DNA of 64,000 nt from CAWUKT01 sp963923035 (GTDB lineage: Bacteria > Bacteroidota > Bacteroidia > J057 > JADKCL01), in the NCBI GenBank assembly GCA_963923035.1, contig CAWUKT010000036.1:1-64000 (forward strand), given 5' to 3'. The position numbers and the translations under genes are program-made. Position 1 is the first letter of the stretch; each line of letters begins with the position of its first letter. This document shows positions 19,887 through 29,789 of the stretch, piece by piece. The notes under the pieces are model-generated. The model saw only the letters and a list, made by a program, of their open reading frames with translations. It had not been told where the DNA came from and made no database searches.

Positions 19887-20003
19887 CTGGCTTTTATTAT
19901 GCCTTGTTTTTACTACCATTCTATCAGACAATGCCGACACCTTCAAGGGCAGCTGGGGCAATTTTTATGACTCCTCTTGGATGGAAATTGTTCATTTTGC
20001 AGA

Positions 20004-20018
20004 TGCAACTTTGTTGCA
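20004..20018. promoter_or_regulatory. Candidate Fur/Zur-family operator, copy B
   Basis: TGCAACTTTGTTGCA, a 6-3-6 palindrome in the 197-bp divergent region between the TonB receptor and the Fur-family gene. A possible Bacteroidota -7 element, TAACTTTC (20033-20040), lies about 17 nt past a TTG inside the palindrome, which would allow autorepression. Confidence 0.72.
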
Positions 20019-20083
20019 AATATATAAAACACTAACTTTCACACCAAAATTACACTCACTATTCTTTTGTACTGCGAAAGACA

Positions 20084-20530
20084 ATGTCAAGCATTGATTT
20101 AATCTTGAAGGCCCATGGATTGCGGAAAACCACTTGTCGCCGGGAACTCTTGTCCATGTTTGTCGATGTGGCCTCGTCCCTGACGGTCGAAGAAATTCAC
20201 AAAAGGCTGGAAACGGAGATGGATAAAACCACCGTCTACCGGACGCTCGATACCTTTGAATCCAGTGGATTGATTCACAGGGTGCCGGACAAAAAGAACC
20301 TGACCCGTTTTGCCCTGTGTAAGAATGGGCACCACGGTGACGGCCATTCACATGACCATGCCCACTTTATCTGCAACCAGTGCGAAGAGACCTTTTGCCT
20401 TCCCGAAGTCAACCTGCCTCCGGCAATCAAAGTGGAAGGCTATCAGGTCAATAGCCTCCATCTGACGCTGGGAGGGGTATGTGATGAATGTGCGCAGAAA
20501 GCGAAAAGTGAGCGGGTAAAAAATCAATAA
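20084..20530 (+). CDS. Fur-family metalloregulator (probably Zur-like)
   Basis: A 148-residue Fur-family repressor. The winged helix contains TCRREL, SLTVEEIHKRLE and TTVYRTLDTFESSGLIH, a strong match to the family recognition helix. The dimerisation domain has a His/Asp-rich stretch (HHGDGHSHDHAHF) and two Cys pairs, CNQC and CDEC, expected to form the structural zinc site. It is divergent from a TonB receptor, and the same palindrome precedes an LCIB-type carbonic anhydrase gene. That context fits zinc better than iron or peroxide, but the metal is not proven by sequence. Confidence 0.9.
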   Translation: MSSIDLILKAHGLRKTTCRRELLSMFVDVASSLTVEEIHKRLETEMDKTTVYRTLDTFESSGLIHRVPDKKNLTRFALCKNGHHGDGHSHDHAHFICNQCEETFCLPEVNLPPAIKVEGYQVNSLHLTLGGVCDECAQKAKSERVKNQ

Positions 20531-20580
20531 GGGCTGTTGAGCCCTACGCCTTTCCAGAAATGGGATCGTTGTCCTAAAAG

Positions 20581-20615
20581 CAAACAGCCCCCTCCGTTCA
20601 GGAGGGGGCTGTTTG
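20581..20615. terminator. Bidirectional terminator hairpin
   Basis: A perfect 15-bp stem CAAACAGCCCCCTCC (20581-20595)/GGAGGGGGCTGTTTG (20601-20615) with a 5-nt loop, placed between the convergent Fur-family and subtilase genes. Confidence 0.85.
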
Positions 20616-20633
20616 AATGATAGGGGAGGAGGA

Positions 20634-23600
20634 TCAGTCGTTCGCAACCATGAATTTCCTGGTCATCGTATTTCCGTGTTCTCCTTCCACCCGGAAGAGG
20701 TACATCCCAGCGGGCAGCCCGCTGACATCGATTTTCTGGGTGGTTTCGTTCATGGTACCGCGCCATACCGTTTTACCCGCCAGATCGGCGATGCGATAAA
20801 AGGCGGATCCGTTCAAGCCTTCAACCTGGACATTCAGGACATTGGTCGCAGGGGAGGGGAACAGGGTCAGCGCGTACTCAGCCTCGTCTCCGAGGATACT
20901 TTCAACCGGAGTGCCAGTCGCATTCGCCAGAGAAGCGCTCGACGTACAGCCTCCTTCGTGGACCTTGACATTGCGGAAATAGGCGTTGCCATTTTGGGGA
21001 GAACCATCGTGGTCGGCCACGAAGCACAATTTGGAGAAGCTGCCGGTATAGAAACTGCCCACGGGAATCGAATAGCTGGTCCAACTGGAACCGCTGTAAT
21101 TGTCATAGTTCGTGATGCCCCAGTTTTGGGTACCGTGGACCTTGAAGGTCAGGTTGGAGCTGAGCCCCTCGTCGGTATCAAAGCCGATTCCGTGAATCTC
21201 ACCCTGAAGCGTGCTCCGGAAATCAAACTCGATGACGGTATTAGCGGTCACCGTATAGTTGAAAGCGATGTCTTTCCAGGCGTTGTTTTGCAAGAAAATG
21301 GTTGCGCCACCATCCTGGATGGCGTGGGTTCCATTGTCCTGACCGTTGCCGTAAGCAGTTACGGTATAGTTGTTGAAATTGATGGTCGGACAAGGAGCAG
21401 CGCCACCCGGGCAGAAGTTGGTGGTTTCGGAGCTGGTAAATGAGCCGCCGGAAGCGTAGGTGGTTCCGCCCCCCTCAAGGGAGTAAGATCCGTTGCCATA
21501 GGCGCAGCAGATGCCATCTCCGTAGGAGTCGTTGATGGTGAAATCGTAACATCCGTCGGCCAGGCAAAGGTCAATCACCTGGGTCGAGTTGGCTCCGCTG
21601 TAGGGACCTCCACTGGCCACAACATTGCCGCCGTCAGAGATACTCCAGGTGGTTTCTCCGGGATACTGGTCGAAGTTCAGGGTCAACGTCAATTCATTGT
21701 CCGTACATCCACCGCCGCCACCAGAGCCGCCGCTTGACAGCCTGAGGTCGTCAATACACATGTCACCCTGCCAGCTGGTTCCGGTTGTTCCGAAGAACCG
21801 CAGCCGCAATTCGGTAGCACTCGCATAAGCGGAGAGGCTCACGGTTTGGGAATTCCAGGCACTTCCCTGGTCGCCACTCTGGGTCCAGATATTGTTCCAG
21901 GAGCTTCCGTCGGTACTGGCCTGTAAGGTCAAAGTCCCGACGGCCGACCCCAACATGTGGTACTGGAAGCTGAATTCAGGGTTGTTGACTCCAGACAAGT
22001 TGAAGCAGGGAGATTCAAAATAGGCGACTTTCGAGGGATAATTCGGGCTGGAGGCCTCCATGTACATGTACTGGGTGCCGGCTGCGGCACTGGAAGGACC
22101 GGTGCCGGAAGAAGGCGTGGTTCCGCTGTTGCGGCTCCAGTTCATGTCGTCACCGGTGCCTTGGTTCCAGCCTTCGCCACTTTCAAAGCCTTCGCTGTAG
22201 GGGAAACTGCTGACCGTGGAGGTGCACCCTCCTCCTCCGCCGCCTGAGCCGCCATTGGCCGCCTGGACCGCACCGAAGGCATCTACCCGACCGTGACCGT
22301 AGAGGTTGTCCAATCCAGAAGCTCCCATGTCGTTGGCGGTGGTGTACAAGATATTTTTGACTTCAGCGTCGGTCAAGGTAGGATCGACGCTCAAGACCAG
22401 GGCGGCTACCCCCGCGACCACCGGGCAGGCGGCCGAGGTTCCCCCAAAAGTATTGGTATAGTTCCCGGTGCTGTAGCCCGCCGAACCCATCCGGTCGATG
22501 GTGCGTACGCCAGCTCCTACCAGGAAACCACTCTGGCTGATGTCGTTGGAGGGCGCGGAGATGTCCAAGGCCGAGCCGGAGTTGCTGTACTCCGATTTGA
22601 TGCCATCATTGCCAAAGGCACCGACAGCAACAACGGTACTTAAATTGCCGGGGAAGTCGACGCAGGTCTTGTAGCCATTGCCGGACGCAAAGATCACGAC
22701 GCAGCCCAGGCCGCCCCGTCCATTGTTGACGGCGTCACTGATGGCGTTGGAGATGGCGGAATTGGAAAAGGTGCAGGAGGTATAGCCCCAGGAGTTGCTC
22801 ATCACATCGACGCCCTGGTTCTTGGCCCAGGTAATGCCGTTGGCGATGTCCTGGGCGGTCTCGCCACCCGCGAAGATGTTGACCGAGCGCAAGAATACGT
22901 TGGGAGCAACACCCTGGACGCCGAGGTTGTTGTGGGAAGCCGCGATGATGCCCGCGCAGGCCTCGCCGTGTTCGCCGGCGGAGTTGGGCGTTCCGTTGCC
23001 ACCGGTGGCGGGCGTATAACCCGTCAATACCCGGGTCGCGCCGGAGCTTGTGACCAGGTCTTCGTGGGCTTCCACGCCGTCGTCGACCACAGCAACGGTG
23101 ATGGAGGAGCTTCCCAGAGAGATTCCCCATGCTTCCGGGGCGTTGCAGTCCATGTCGTTGGCTCCCGCAAATCCATCAATGGTTTGGCCGGTATTGTTCA
23201 TCTGGAACTGCTGAGCAAACAAGGGATCCGCATAGTGGGTCACCTCGGCATACAGGTCAGGAGTTGCCCACGCCACCAATCCCGATTCTTCAAGGGCATT
23301 GGCGAGGGGAAGGACCTGGTTGATGTCTTTCACATCCAGGACGTAGGTCTCAAAGTCCTGGCGCAGGAATTTGGCTCCGTATTTCTCCATCAAGGACCGA
23401 ATGGAGCCCAGATCGGATTGGGCCAGTGGTTTGACGACCACTTCGTGTGTGAGCCAGACCGGGAATCCGTCGTCGAGTGTCCAGCCAAAGCTGGTGGATC
23501 GGATTTGGGCATCCTGAAGGCCGAACTCAGCCATCAGTTGGCGCTTGCCAGCCACCTGGGCTTGATCATATTGAATGATTCCCCGTTGGTGGTTGACGAA

Positions 23601-23795
23601 CAGGGATGCCTTTCCCTGAGCTGGCTCAGGTAGACGGTCCGGCATCATTTGATTGTTGAAATAAACGACCACAGAACTGCGGTCCTCATTGAGGTTGATT
23701 TTCTCGCCATCTGACCAATAGTAAGATTGCGATTGGGCAAATAGATTCCCGCTGCAGCATAGGAATGCCAATGCAGCAATGAATACATTTTTCAT
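20634..23795 (-). CDS. Secreted S8 (subtilisin) peptidase with T9SS sorting domain
   Basis: A 1053-residue exported protease: signal peptide (ending LFAQ), then an inhibitor-like propeptide of about 190 residues. The S8 catalytic domain has Asp in VAVVDDGVEAHEDL, His in GEHGEACAGIIAA and Ser in GGTSAACPVVAGVAAL. It is followed by a Gly-rich linker, a MAM/CUB-like jelly-roll with Cys pairs, further beta domains and a type A T9SS C-terminal domain (FPSPATNVLNV, ADLAGKTVW, PAGMYLFRV, RKFMVAND). It should be secreted and surface-attached or released as a general extracellular protease. It is convergent with the Fur-family gene. Confidence 0.93.
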   Translation of the reverse strand: MKNVFIAALAFLCCSGNLFAQSQSYYWSDGEKINLNEDRSSVVVYFNNQMMPDRLPEPAQGKASLFVNHQRGIIQYDQAQVAGKRQLMAEFGLQDAQIRSTSFGWTLDDGFPVWLTHEVVVKPLAQSDLGSIRSLMEKYGAKFLRQDFETYVLDVKDINQVLPLANALEESGLVAWATPDLYAEVTHYADPLFAQQFQMNNTGQTIDGFAGANDMDCNAPEAWGISLGSSSITVAVVDDGVEAHEDLVTSSGATRVLTGYTPATGGNGTPNSAGEHGEACAGIIAASHNNLGVQGVAPNVFLRSVNIFAGGETAQDIANGITWAKNQGVDVMSNSWGYTSCTFSNSAISNAISDAVNNGRGGLGCVVIFASGNGYKTCVDFPGNLSTVVAVGAFGNDGIKSEYSNSGSALDISAPSNDISQSGFLVGAGVRTIDRMGSAGYSTGNYTNTFGGTSAACPVVAGVAALVLSVDPTLTDAEVKNILYTTANDMGASGLDNLYGHGRVDAFGAVQAANGGSGGGGGGCTSTVSSFPYSEGFESGEGWNQGTGDDMNWSRNSGTTPSSGTGPSSAAAGTQYMYMEASSPNYPSKVAYFESPCFNLSGVNNPEFSFQYHMLGSAVGTLTLQASTDGSSWNNIWTQSGDQGSAWNSQTVSLSAYASATELRLRFFGTTGTSWQGDMCIDDLRLSSGGSGGGGGCTDNELTLTLNFDQYPGETTWSISDGGNVVASGGPYSGANSTQVIDLCLADGCYDFTINDSYGDGICCAYGNGSYSLEGGGTTYASGGSFTSSETTNFCPGGAAPCPTINFNNYTVTAYGNGQDNGTHAIQDGGATIFLQNNAWKDIAFNYTVTANTVIEFDFRSTLQGEIHGIGFDTDEGLSSNLTFKVHGTQNWGITNYDNYSGSSWTSYSIPVGSFYTGSFSKLCFVADHDGSPQNGNAYFRNVKVHEGGCTSSASLANATGTPVESILGDEAEYALTLFPSPATNVLNVQVEGLNGSAFYRIADLAGKTVWRGTMNETTQKIDVSGLPAGMYLFRVEGEHGNTMTRKFMVAND

Positions 23796-24319
23796 ACTTG
23801 TTTTACTAAAATGATTACAGTTGTTGATCTAAGAAATAATACTTCGACAAGGTACATGCTGAGGAAGGGCAGGGAAACGAAAGAAAGAGCTTGGGGCAAC
23901 AAAAGTTAGATTTTCATCAAAATTGCACTTAAAAATGAGTTCAAGAATCTGAGGCTTCTGGGAATGGCTGGTGGATTTTGGGATTAATTCTTCCCGGCGA
24001 CAAGAGTCATACTTGTAAATGTGAAGCCTTAAGTTTTCCTTTTTCATGGCACAAAATTAATAGAGGTAAATGTATGGTTATTAGTATTTTGTGTGTGTCG
24101 GATGGGGGAGAAAAAAAGACAGGGAGAAATGTAAATGGTTGCCAAAAACTGAGCGTGATCAGGAATTGAAATTGTACATGTTTCCCGAAAAATCTTTTAT
24201 TGCAGTAAGCGGCTGGGCAGGTATGCAACATTGTTGCAAAAGTGTCGTGAATTTCAAGCCTCCAGCCAAGAATGATCTGTTTTTACGTTAATTCTTACAT
24301 TTAAAGAGAAAGCTGAACC
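23796..24319. other. Intergenic region with divergent promoters
   Basis: 524 bp between the divergent subtilase and LCIB-like genes. Apart from the palindrome at 24224-24238 it is AT-rich, and no credible gene was seen. Short open frames here lack any protein-like composition. Confidence 0.5.
24224..24238. promoter_or_regulatory. Candidate Fur/Zur-family operator, copy C
   Basis: TGCAACATTGTTGCA is a perfect 7-1-7 palindrome 81 bp before the LCIB-like gene. It differs from copy A only at the central base. Confidence 0.72.
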
Positions 24320-25033
24320 ATGCTACAAAGAAAATTTGACCGGGTCGTCAAAGGCTTTTTTCCAAAGGCTATGGACGCCAAAGATACTTCGATTCACTAC
24401 CTGGGAAAGATGCAAATCGAGCACCAGCTTGATATTTCAAAGGTTTTGATGGCTACATCGGTATGTTCTGACGACATCAACGTTCCCTCTACCACCTTCT
24501 TCAATGTCTTGTTTGGCCCCTTCATCATGGGCGGCCTGGGCGGTTTACCATTTGCCGGACAAACCGGGATGACTGCATTTGCCCACCACATTCCCGATGA
24601 AGGCAGTGCGTTCATTTTCTACGGCCCCCACATCGGCATCACCCTCGACGGCGAGCTGGGCAAGATGTACCGCCCCCGCCAGGAGGATACCGGGAATTCC
24701 TGCGGCGCCCTGATGCTGGCCCTGAGCCGCCTTCAGGACCCCAATTACGCCCCCGTCATCAACGATGACGACTACCAGCAGATGAAATTGGAGGAAAGCC
24801 TTCTTCCTTACCGCGACACCATCTTGAAGGAGGAGCACCAGGCGAAGGCGATTACGGAAGCGGCCTACAAAGTCATTGACCAGAAGGTCCACGACCACCT
24901 GCGGACCTGCAAGGATGAATTCCACGTGGACAAGGTCACCCTGCTCGGCGGCATCATCATCAATACCGATTATGGCCTCGATGACTACTTCGATGCCCGA
25001 AATTTCGAGGTCATCGATCTGAAGAGTTTCTGA
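24320..25033 (+). CDS. LCIB-family carbonic anhydrase homologue
   Basis: A 237-residue protein matching the LCIB/LCIC fold (limiting-CO2-inducible proteins, beta/theta-type carbonic anhydrases). Segments align in order: VCSDDIN (Cys49 with following Asp), LPFAGQTGMTAFAHH (His89/90), FYGPHIGITLDGELGK, RPRQ, SCGAL (Cys128) and the C-terminal GGIIINTDYG. The Cys-His-Cys zinc set and an Asp/Arg pair therefore appear intact. The likely role is CO2/bicarbonate interconversion in the cytosol (no signal peptide). A palindrome shared with a Fur-family gene lies upstream, suggesting induction under metal limitation. It ends 40 bp before the left end of the mobile element. Confidence 0.8.
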   Translation: MLQRKFDRVVKGFFPKAMDAKDTSIHYLGKMQIEHQLDISKVLMATSVCSDDINVPSTTFFNVLFGPFIMGGLGGLPFAGQTGMTAFAHHIPDEGSAFIFYGPHIGITLDGELGKMYRPRQEDTGNSCGALMLALSRLQDPNYAPVINDDDYQQMKLEESLLPYRDTILKEEHQAKAITEAAYKVIDQKVHDHLRTCKDEFHVDKVTLLGGIIINTDYGLDDYFDARNFEVIDLKSF

Positions 25034-25073
25034 AGCGAGGAGCGGAAGGCGAAGCATTTGCTGCGATGGATAT

Positions 25074-25122
25074 GGGGCAAGTTGGCGGTTGCCATCTTGC
25101 CCCATTTGGTGGACGGGGTGGG
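25074..25122. repeat. Left attachment repeat (attL candidate)
   Basis: GGGGCAAGTTGGC (25074-25086), a 4-nt loop and a 32-bp segment (25091-25122). The 13-bp and 32-bp parts are identical to 54003-54015 and 54022-54053. The left part can fold back (GGGGCAAG/CTTGCCCC plus TGGC/GCCA) into a terminator-like hairpin. Similarity stops abruptly at 25123. Confidence 0.75.
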
Positions 25123-25241
25123 GGAGACATCTAACCTTTTGTGGGAGGATTTGGAGTCGGCGGTGGGGGTGGTTGAGTGATTGAATTTGAAGTCATAAGT
25201 AACAGTCGAAACCACAAATCCGTTATCTCCTCGACTCAGAC

Positions 25242-28200
25242 TTACTCAACATCTAACCTGACCAAAACTTCCTCCGAAACCCTTCTGAAATCGGGCAATT
25301 CAAGGGTCTGATTGAACAATTCCATGCACCTGTCTAAAAGGTCGGTTCTATTGGGTTTTTGGTTGAGGATGCTGTAATAGGTTCCAACCAGAAGATCAGT
25401 ATAGAGCTGGGGATAAAGATTCAATCCAAAGTTTTCATCAATGTCAAGGTCCATTTTTTCCAATAGCTGCATCATCTTGAGGGGATGGTACTGAACACAT
25501 TTATTCAAGAATTTAAATAGCCAATCACTTCCTTGATATGCCTTTGATATTTCCAGCAACTTGGAAATGACCGCGAAAAAGTCGAGAAAGTAGCGAGGAT
25601 CTAATTGATGATACAGGTTGAATAGAAACCTTTGCTTCCCCACCGCTGTTTGATCCAAGATTTTCAGATACAGATCTACTCCTTTTCTGACTTTAAAAGC
25701 ATCTCCTCTCAAGATATAATCGTTTGCTGTACGAATAATATCAGTTCCCATCGTTTCTAGTCGATCAATAGCCAAGTCTAATAAACGATTGCTTCCCTCA
25801 TATTCATGGAACCAAGCTGCGGTCAGCAACGCTCCGGTATTACCATTTTGGGGATGTTTTTCCAGAGTCCACTCGAAATAGGGTATTAACCTGTCAAAGC
25901 TATGGTGGATAAAATACTGTAAGGAAAAGATGGCCGCATCAGGGGTGAAGTCAAGATTACCTCTTTTTAGTCCGAGAAAAAAATCAACTGCCAAATCCTT
26001 ATCGATCCTTTCAAGATGAACCGAATGAGCCGCTAATAATGTTCGACAAGCAATATTGGTTTCCTCTTGAAATCTTGGAAGCAATTCCTTGATTTTAAAA
26101 TGGAATCGGGGATATTTTGAGCTCTTTAGCAGCCATTCCAATGCGACTCCTCTTACAGAGTTAATCGCCGTATTCATATTGCCTGTCGAAGAAAAGCGGG
26201 AACCGTCCGGATCAGGATGATGGATTGCAAAATCTGCCATCTTGTCAAATACCTCCCGATCCATTTCAGGTAAATTGAGGAGGTAACGAGCCCCCCAGCA
26301 TAGGTATAACGTCTGCTCCGAATTCATCTCTAGCCTCATCAGACGCTTGAAGGATCTGAGGTATTGGGCCGGTTTAAATCTGGCCTTTTCTAAACCTTTT
26401 AACCCAGCATTTTTATAGGAAACCGGGATACGATCGTCGTCAATAATTTTATCGATCAGGGAGACAAATCGATAGGGATTTTCGGAAACAAGCCTTTCAA
26501 ATGCTTGTCCGTGTTCTATTTCCCCTCCCTTGTGGCTTTCCCAATCTTTAAATCTTCCTTGAATTTTAATGAACGAATTGATCCATGCTGAATCATTCAT
26601 TTTTTCATAGGCAGACTCTTCCAATGGGGCTCCAAAGCTAGACAAAGGTATCCGTCCAATTGGTTTCTCTTCAGGTTCGTCTTTAAATTTCCGGTTTAGA
26701 GCCTTCCATCCCTTCCGGACTTCATCATACTTATCGAGGATATCTTTAGATACATGCCTTAAAAACGAAAAGGCCGTTTGTCCGCTCCATCTTCCGGGAT
26801 GTTCCTTTTTTCCACGCCATTTCAATACGTTTTTTTCTCCCTCCGGTCGAAAAGCAACCAAAAATCCCAAAATTTCAGCTTGCTCTCTATCAGTCCAATA
26901 AGCTATGACTTGGCCCAAGAGAGGCTTAGAATAAAAAGTGAGGTTGTTTTGATACTCCATGGCACCCTTCTGGATTAAGAATCGGAAGAATTCTAGAATT
27001 TCTTGGGAGAATTCTTTCACATTTTTTGAGAAGGAAATGGGAAGAAGGGTGTACATGGCCTCCCATTGGGTTGAATGGATTCGCTGCAGCCATTTTCGGA
27101 AAGATTGGGGTTGGTTTTGAGCCAGCTCGGTCAATTTCGTATGAATCTCAATCCAACACCGTTGGTAATCGTAAAGTGAGTCTGGATTTTCAGGATCAAA
27201 GGAAACGATCCCTGTAAATAACGTATCCCGATGCAACTGGCGGATATTGGCTTCATCTACAACTTCATTTTCTTCCAGCAGTGACTCCAATACCTCGAAT
27301 CCTAATCGAAGGCCGATTTCCTCATTTTTTTCAATCATCTCCTTGAGGAATTCGGCATGGCTACGATTGAATGGGGCAATTTTTCTTCTTAGTAAGTCCG
27401 CTGATTCAGGCGATTGTTTCTTTGCTGAATTGTAAGCCTCAATTCTTTTTTGCATGCGTTTGTCAAACAAGCGTTTGAACCAACGAGCGGCTTGTCGAGG
27501 ATCAACCTGTAGGATTTCCTTCAAATAGTGTGGCGTCCAATCCCGTTCGCTTGGAATATCCTCTAAGTATTTGTCTATGAATCGAATAATTGCCAAGGAT
27601 TTCCAGTCATTGAAATTGTAACCGAATCGCTGGAGAAATTGCTTTCGGAATCGTTCCTGCTTGATTCGGGGGAACAAATCCAATACATATTGGGTATGAG
27701 AGTTTAGGTGGCGCAGGAGAAGACTGAGGAATGTCCGTTCATCTTGGGGAAGATTGGGAGTACCTGCTGTTGATGGGTTGGTTGGTTCGGGAGAGAGGAA
27801 TTCATTCAGCTCTTCAGACTCGACCAGGAATTCTAACCATTCGTTAGAATTAACCGCTTCCAAAAATTGAGATCGAGCCAAATCAGTGGAAAGTATCCAG
27901 TTTTGAATAATCTCCTTTTCCCTTTGAAAAACTCTTTCTTCTCTTGCAATCCAACGAAGGACGAGAAAAATCAAATGATGACTGACTTCAGGGCTGGACA
28001 AAAAGCCTTCCAGCTCTTCATAGTACCGGTTTTCGTCCGTCTCTTTAAGGTAGGAAAGGACAATTTTGACTGTTTGGCGAACCAATAAGCCTTGGTGCTG
28101 CGAAACGATAAATTCACGAAAGTTCTCATTTTCCTTCAAAAAAAGGCGAGCAAGCTGATAGTCATGGAAAGATTGATGGAAGAGACGAATTTTTCCTTTT

Positions 28201-29744
28201 TGGGAAACGAAAATTCCTTGGGACAAAAGGTAGTCGTGGGTTGGACCTAAATTTAACCTGTATTGGGACACGGCCAGCTTTTTTTCTCGTTTGCTTTCAG
28301 AAATAAATTCAGAGAGGCATTTTTGGATGTCATGAGGATTCCGATTCCTACTGGTCTCAGCCTTGAGTTTCTTTTCTAGTTCACGATACAACTGACCTAG
28401 CGAGGCCCCCATTTCAAAGTCGAAAACTTCGGAATAGACTCTTAGGAAGAGTTCCAGGTGCAGAGGTTTGCCTAGAAAGGAAAGGTACCTTTCGGGAACA
28501 CTTGCGATATCAACGGAGGACTCCGCAAAAACTTTCGTGATATCTTCCATGGAAAAGTTTCCCAACTTTTCCGTTTTCCCAGGTCTGAGGTTAGAGAGGT
28601 TGGGATCGAAGGCAAGGTCGAACTCTCTACAGGAAACAACAATTCGGAGATTGGGAATGCTGTAAGTCAAGTCAGCGATCAATTTCCGATAGAGTAATAG
28701 TTGCTCTCGCTCAATGGAATAGCTCTGGGATAGTGCGTCAATTTGATCAATCAGGACCACGACTTGTTCATGCTCATTGGCTAATAGTTTGATGGCTTCA
28801 AGTACAGGCTGGTTTAATCCAATCTTTTGTTGGAGGTCTTCAAATGAAGTCCACGCTTCAGCATCAGCTTTCAGAACGAAGGTTGGAATAGCTTTTGATT
28901 TGAGTTGCCCAAGCAAATCCCTCATCACCGTGGTTTTGCCAACCCCTGCATTGCCAACCAACATGGCGATCCTCGAATTTTTGTTTTTCTCTGGTTTAAG
29001 AGGGGCTTCAATCCAACTGAGGAGAGTTTCGGTGATTTTACGAGGAATGTGGATTGGAGAAGAAGTATTTAGGTGGCCTGGATATTCGAGTAATATGGAT
29101 GCAGTCCGATCTACTTTTTCCAAGATGTCTCCATGTATTTTAATCTTCTCCAATGGCTCGTAGTGCAAAATGAGATCGCCACTGTTTTCCGCCGCTTCTT
29201 TCGCCATTTGAAAAGCAAAAGGAATCGGTTCGGGTTCGGAGCGAAGGATGCCATCCGCATATCTCAAGTAGAATGTCTTGGATAGTTCTATTGCCAAAGG
29301 GTCTTCGATGGGATATTTGGTTGAGATGACGGCATCGGAATATTGTTTGAGCCTTTGGCCAATAGTGTTTGAGTAACAGGCATTCAGTATGATCGCTTTC
29401 AATGGGGAGCGTAGACTTTCGAAAAGCCTGGCCCAGTTGTCTTCTCCAAGCCTGTAGGGCTCTTTACTCTGTTTTGTCAGGATCAAATCCCTCAAAGGGC
29501 CGTCCGGATGGGCCAAACCGTGCCCGCTAAAGTGGAAAATGTCGGGTTTGAACTTGATTAATGCCTGTATCATTGCACTTGCGGTGGCCTCCAAGCAAAC
29601 CTGAATCTCGAAAAGCCCCTTGTATTCATTGTTGTTTAGAAGAAGGCTTTCTATTTCGAGGAATTCTTCCGCAACTTTGATAGGGTTTAGGGAAGTTGGG
29701 TTGGCTCCGGCCAACATTATTTTGATGAGTTTTTGAGTGTCCAT
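25242..29744 (-). CDS. CHAT protease-STAND ATPase fusion (CBASS-linked effector)
   Basis: A 1500-residue protein. Residues ~1-190 form a CHAT caspase-like domain (KIMLAGANP; His75 in FHFSGHG; Cys123 in ILNACYS). Next comes a STAND/NACHT-type NTPase with Walker A GNAGVGKTT (264-272), Walker B VVVLIDQID (Asp333) and a sensor-like VVSCREFD. About 900 residues of alpha-helical, repeat-like C-terminus follow, the expected position of a ligand-sensing scaffold. The CHAT part is a paralogue of that in the preceding gene. It lies 45 bp downstream of the SAVED-CHAT-dynamin gene on the same strand, so it is probably the last gene of the CBASS operon. It could be a protease activated by oligomerisation, or a target or sensor in a cascade. 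Confidence 0.85.
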   Translation of the reverse strand: MDTQKLIKIMLAGANPTSLNPIKVAEEFLEIESLLLNNNEYKGLFEIQVCLEATASAMIQALIKFKPDIFHFSGHGLAHPDGPLRDLILTKQSKEPYRLGEDNWARLFESLRSPLKAIILNACYSNTIGQRLKQYSDAVISTKYPIEDPLAIELSKTFYLRYADGILRSEPEPIPFAFQMAKEAAENSGDLILHYEPLEKIKIHGDILEKVDRTASILLEYPGHLNTSSPIHIPRKITETLLSWIEAPLKPEKNKNSRIAMLVGNAGVGKTTVMRDLLGQLKSKAIPTFVLKADAEAWTSFEDLQQKIGLNQPVLEAIKLLANEHEQVVVLIDQIDALSQSYSIEREQLLLYRKLIADLTYSIPNLRIVVSCREFDLAFDPNLSNLRPGKTEKLGNFSMEDITKVFAESSVDIASVPERYLSFLGKPLHLELFLRVYSEVFDFEMGASLGQLYRELEKKLKAETSRNRNPHDIQKCLSEFISESKREKKLAVSQYRLNLGPTHDYLLSQGIFVSQKGKIRLFHQSFHDYQLARLFLKENENFREFIVSQHQGLLVRQTVKIVLSYLKETDENRYYEELEGFLSSPEVSHHLIFLVLRWIAREERVFQREKEIIQNWILSTDLARSQFLEAVNSNEWLEFLVESEELNEFLSPEPTNPSTAGTPNLPQDERTFLSLLLRHLNSHTQYVLDLFPRIKQERFRKQFLQRFGYNFNDWKSLAIIRFIDKYLEDIPSERDWTPHYLKEILQVDPRQAARWFKRLFDKRMQKRIEAYNSAKKQSPESADLLRRKIAPFNRSHAEFLKEMIEKNEEIGLRLGFEVLESLLEENEVVDEANIRQLHRDTLFTGIVSFDPENPDSLYDYQRCWIEIHTKLTELAQNQPQSFRKWLQRIHSTQWEAMYTLLPISFSKNVKEFSQEILEFFRFLIQKGAMEYQNNLTFYSKPLLGQVIAYWTDREQAEILGFLVAFRPEGEKNVLKWRGKKEHPGRWSGQTAFSFLRHVSKDILDKYDEVRKGWKALNRKFKDEPEEKPIGRIPLSSFGAPLEESAYEKMNDSAWINSFIKIQGRFKDWESHKGGEIEHGQAFERLVSENPYRFVSLIDKIIDDDRIPVSYKNAGLKGLEKARFKPAQYLRSFKRLMRLEMNSEQTLYLCWGARYLLNLPEMDREVFDKMADFAIHHPDPDGSRFSSTGNMNTAINSVRGVALEWLLKSSKYPRFHFKIKELLPRFQEETNIACRTLLAAHSVHLERIDKDLAVDFFLGLKRGNLDFTPDAAIFSLQYFIHHSFDRLIPYFEWTLEKHPQNGNTGALLTAAWFHEYEGSNRLLDLAIDRLETMGTDIIRTANDYILRGDAFKVRKGVDLYLKILDQTAVGKQRFLFNLYHQLDPRYFLDFFAVISKLLEISKAYQGSDWLFKFLNKCVQYHPLKMMQLLEKMDLDIDENFGLNLYPQLYTDLLVGTYYSILNQKPNRTDLLDRCMELFNQTLELPDFRRVSEEVLVRLDVE

Positions 29745-29789
29745 GGAATCAGGTTTTGAAAGGGGGAGATGTTTTTTCGATTCAGAATT

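Noticed and set aside
24320..25033. A GTP cyclohydrolase (FolE-like) reading of the gene behind palindrome C
   Set aside because: FolE-type backup enzymes are common Zur targets, but the segments VCSDD, PHIGI-x-x-DG and SCGAL match LCIB-type proteins and not FolE.
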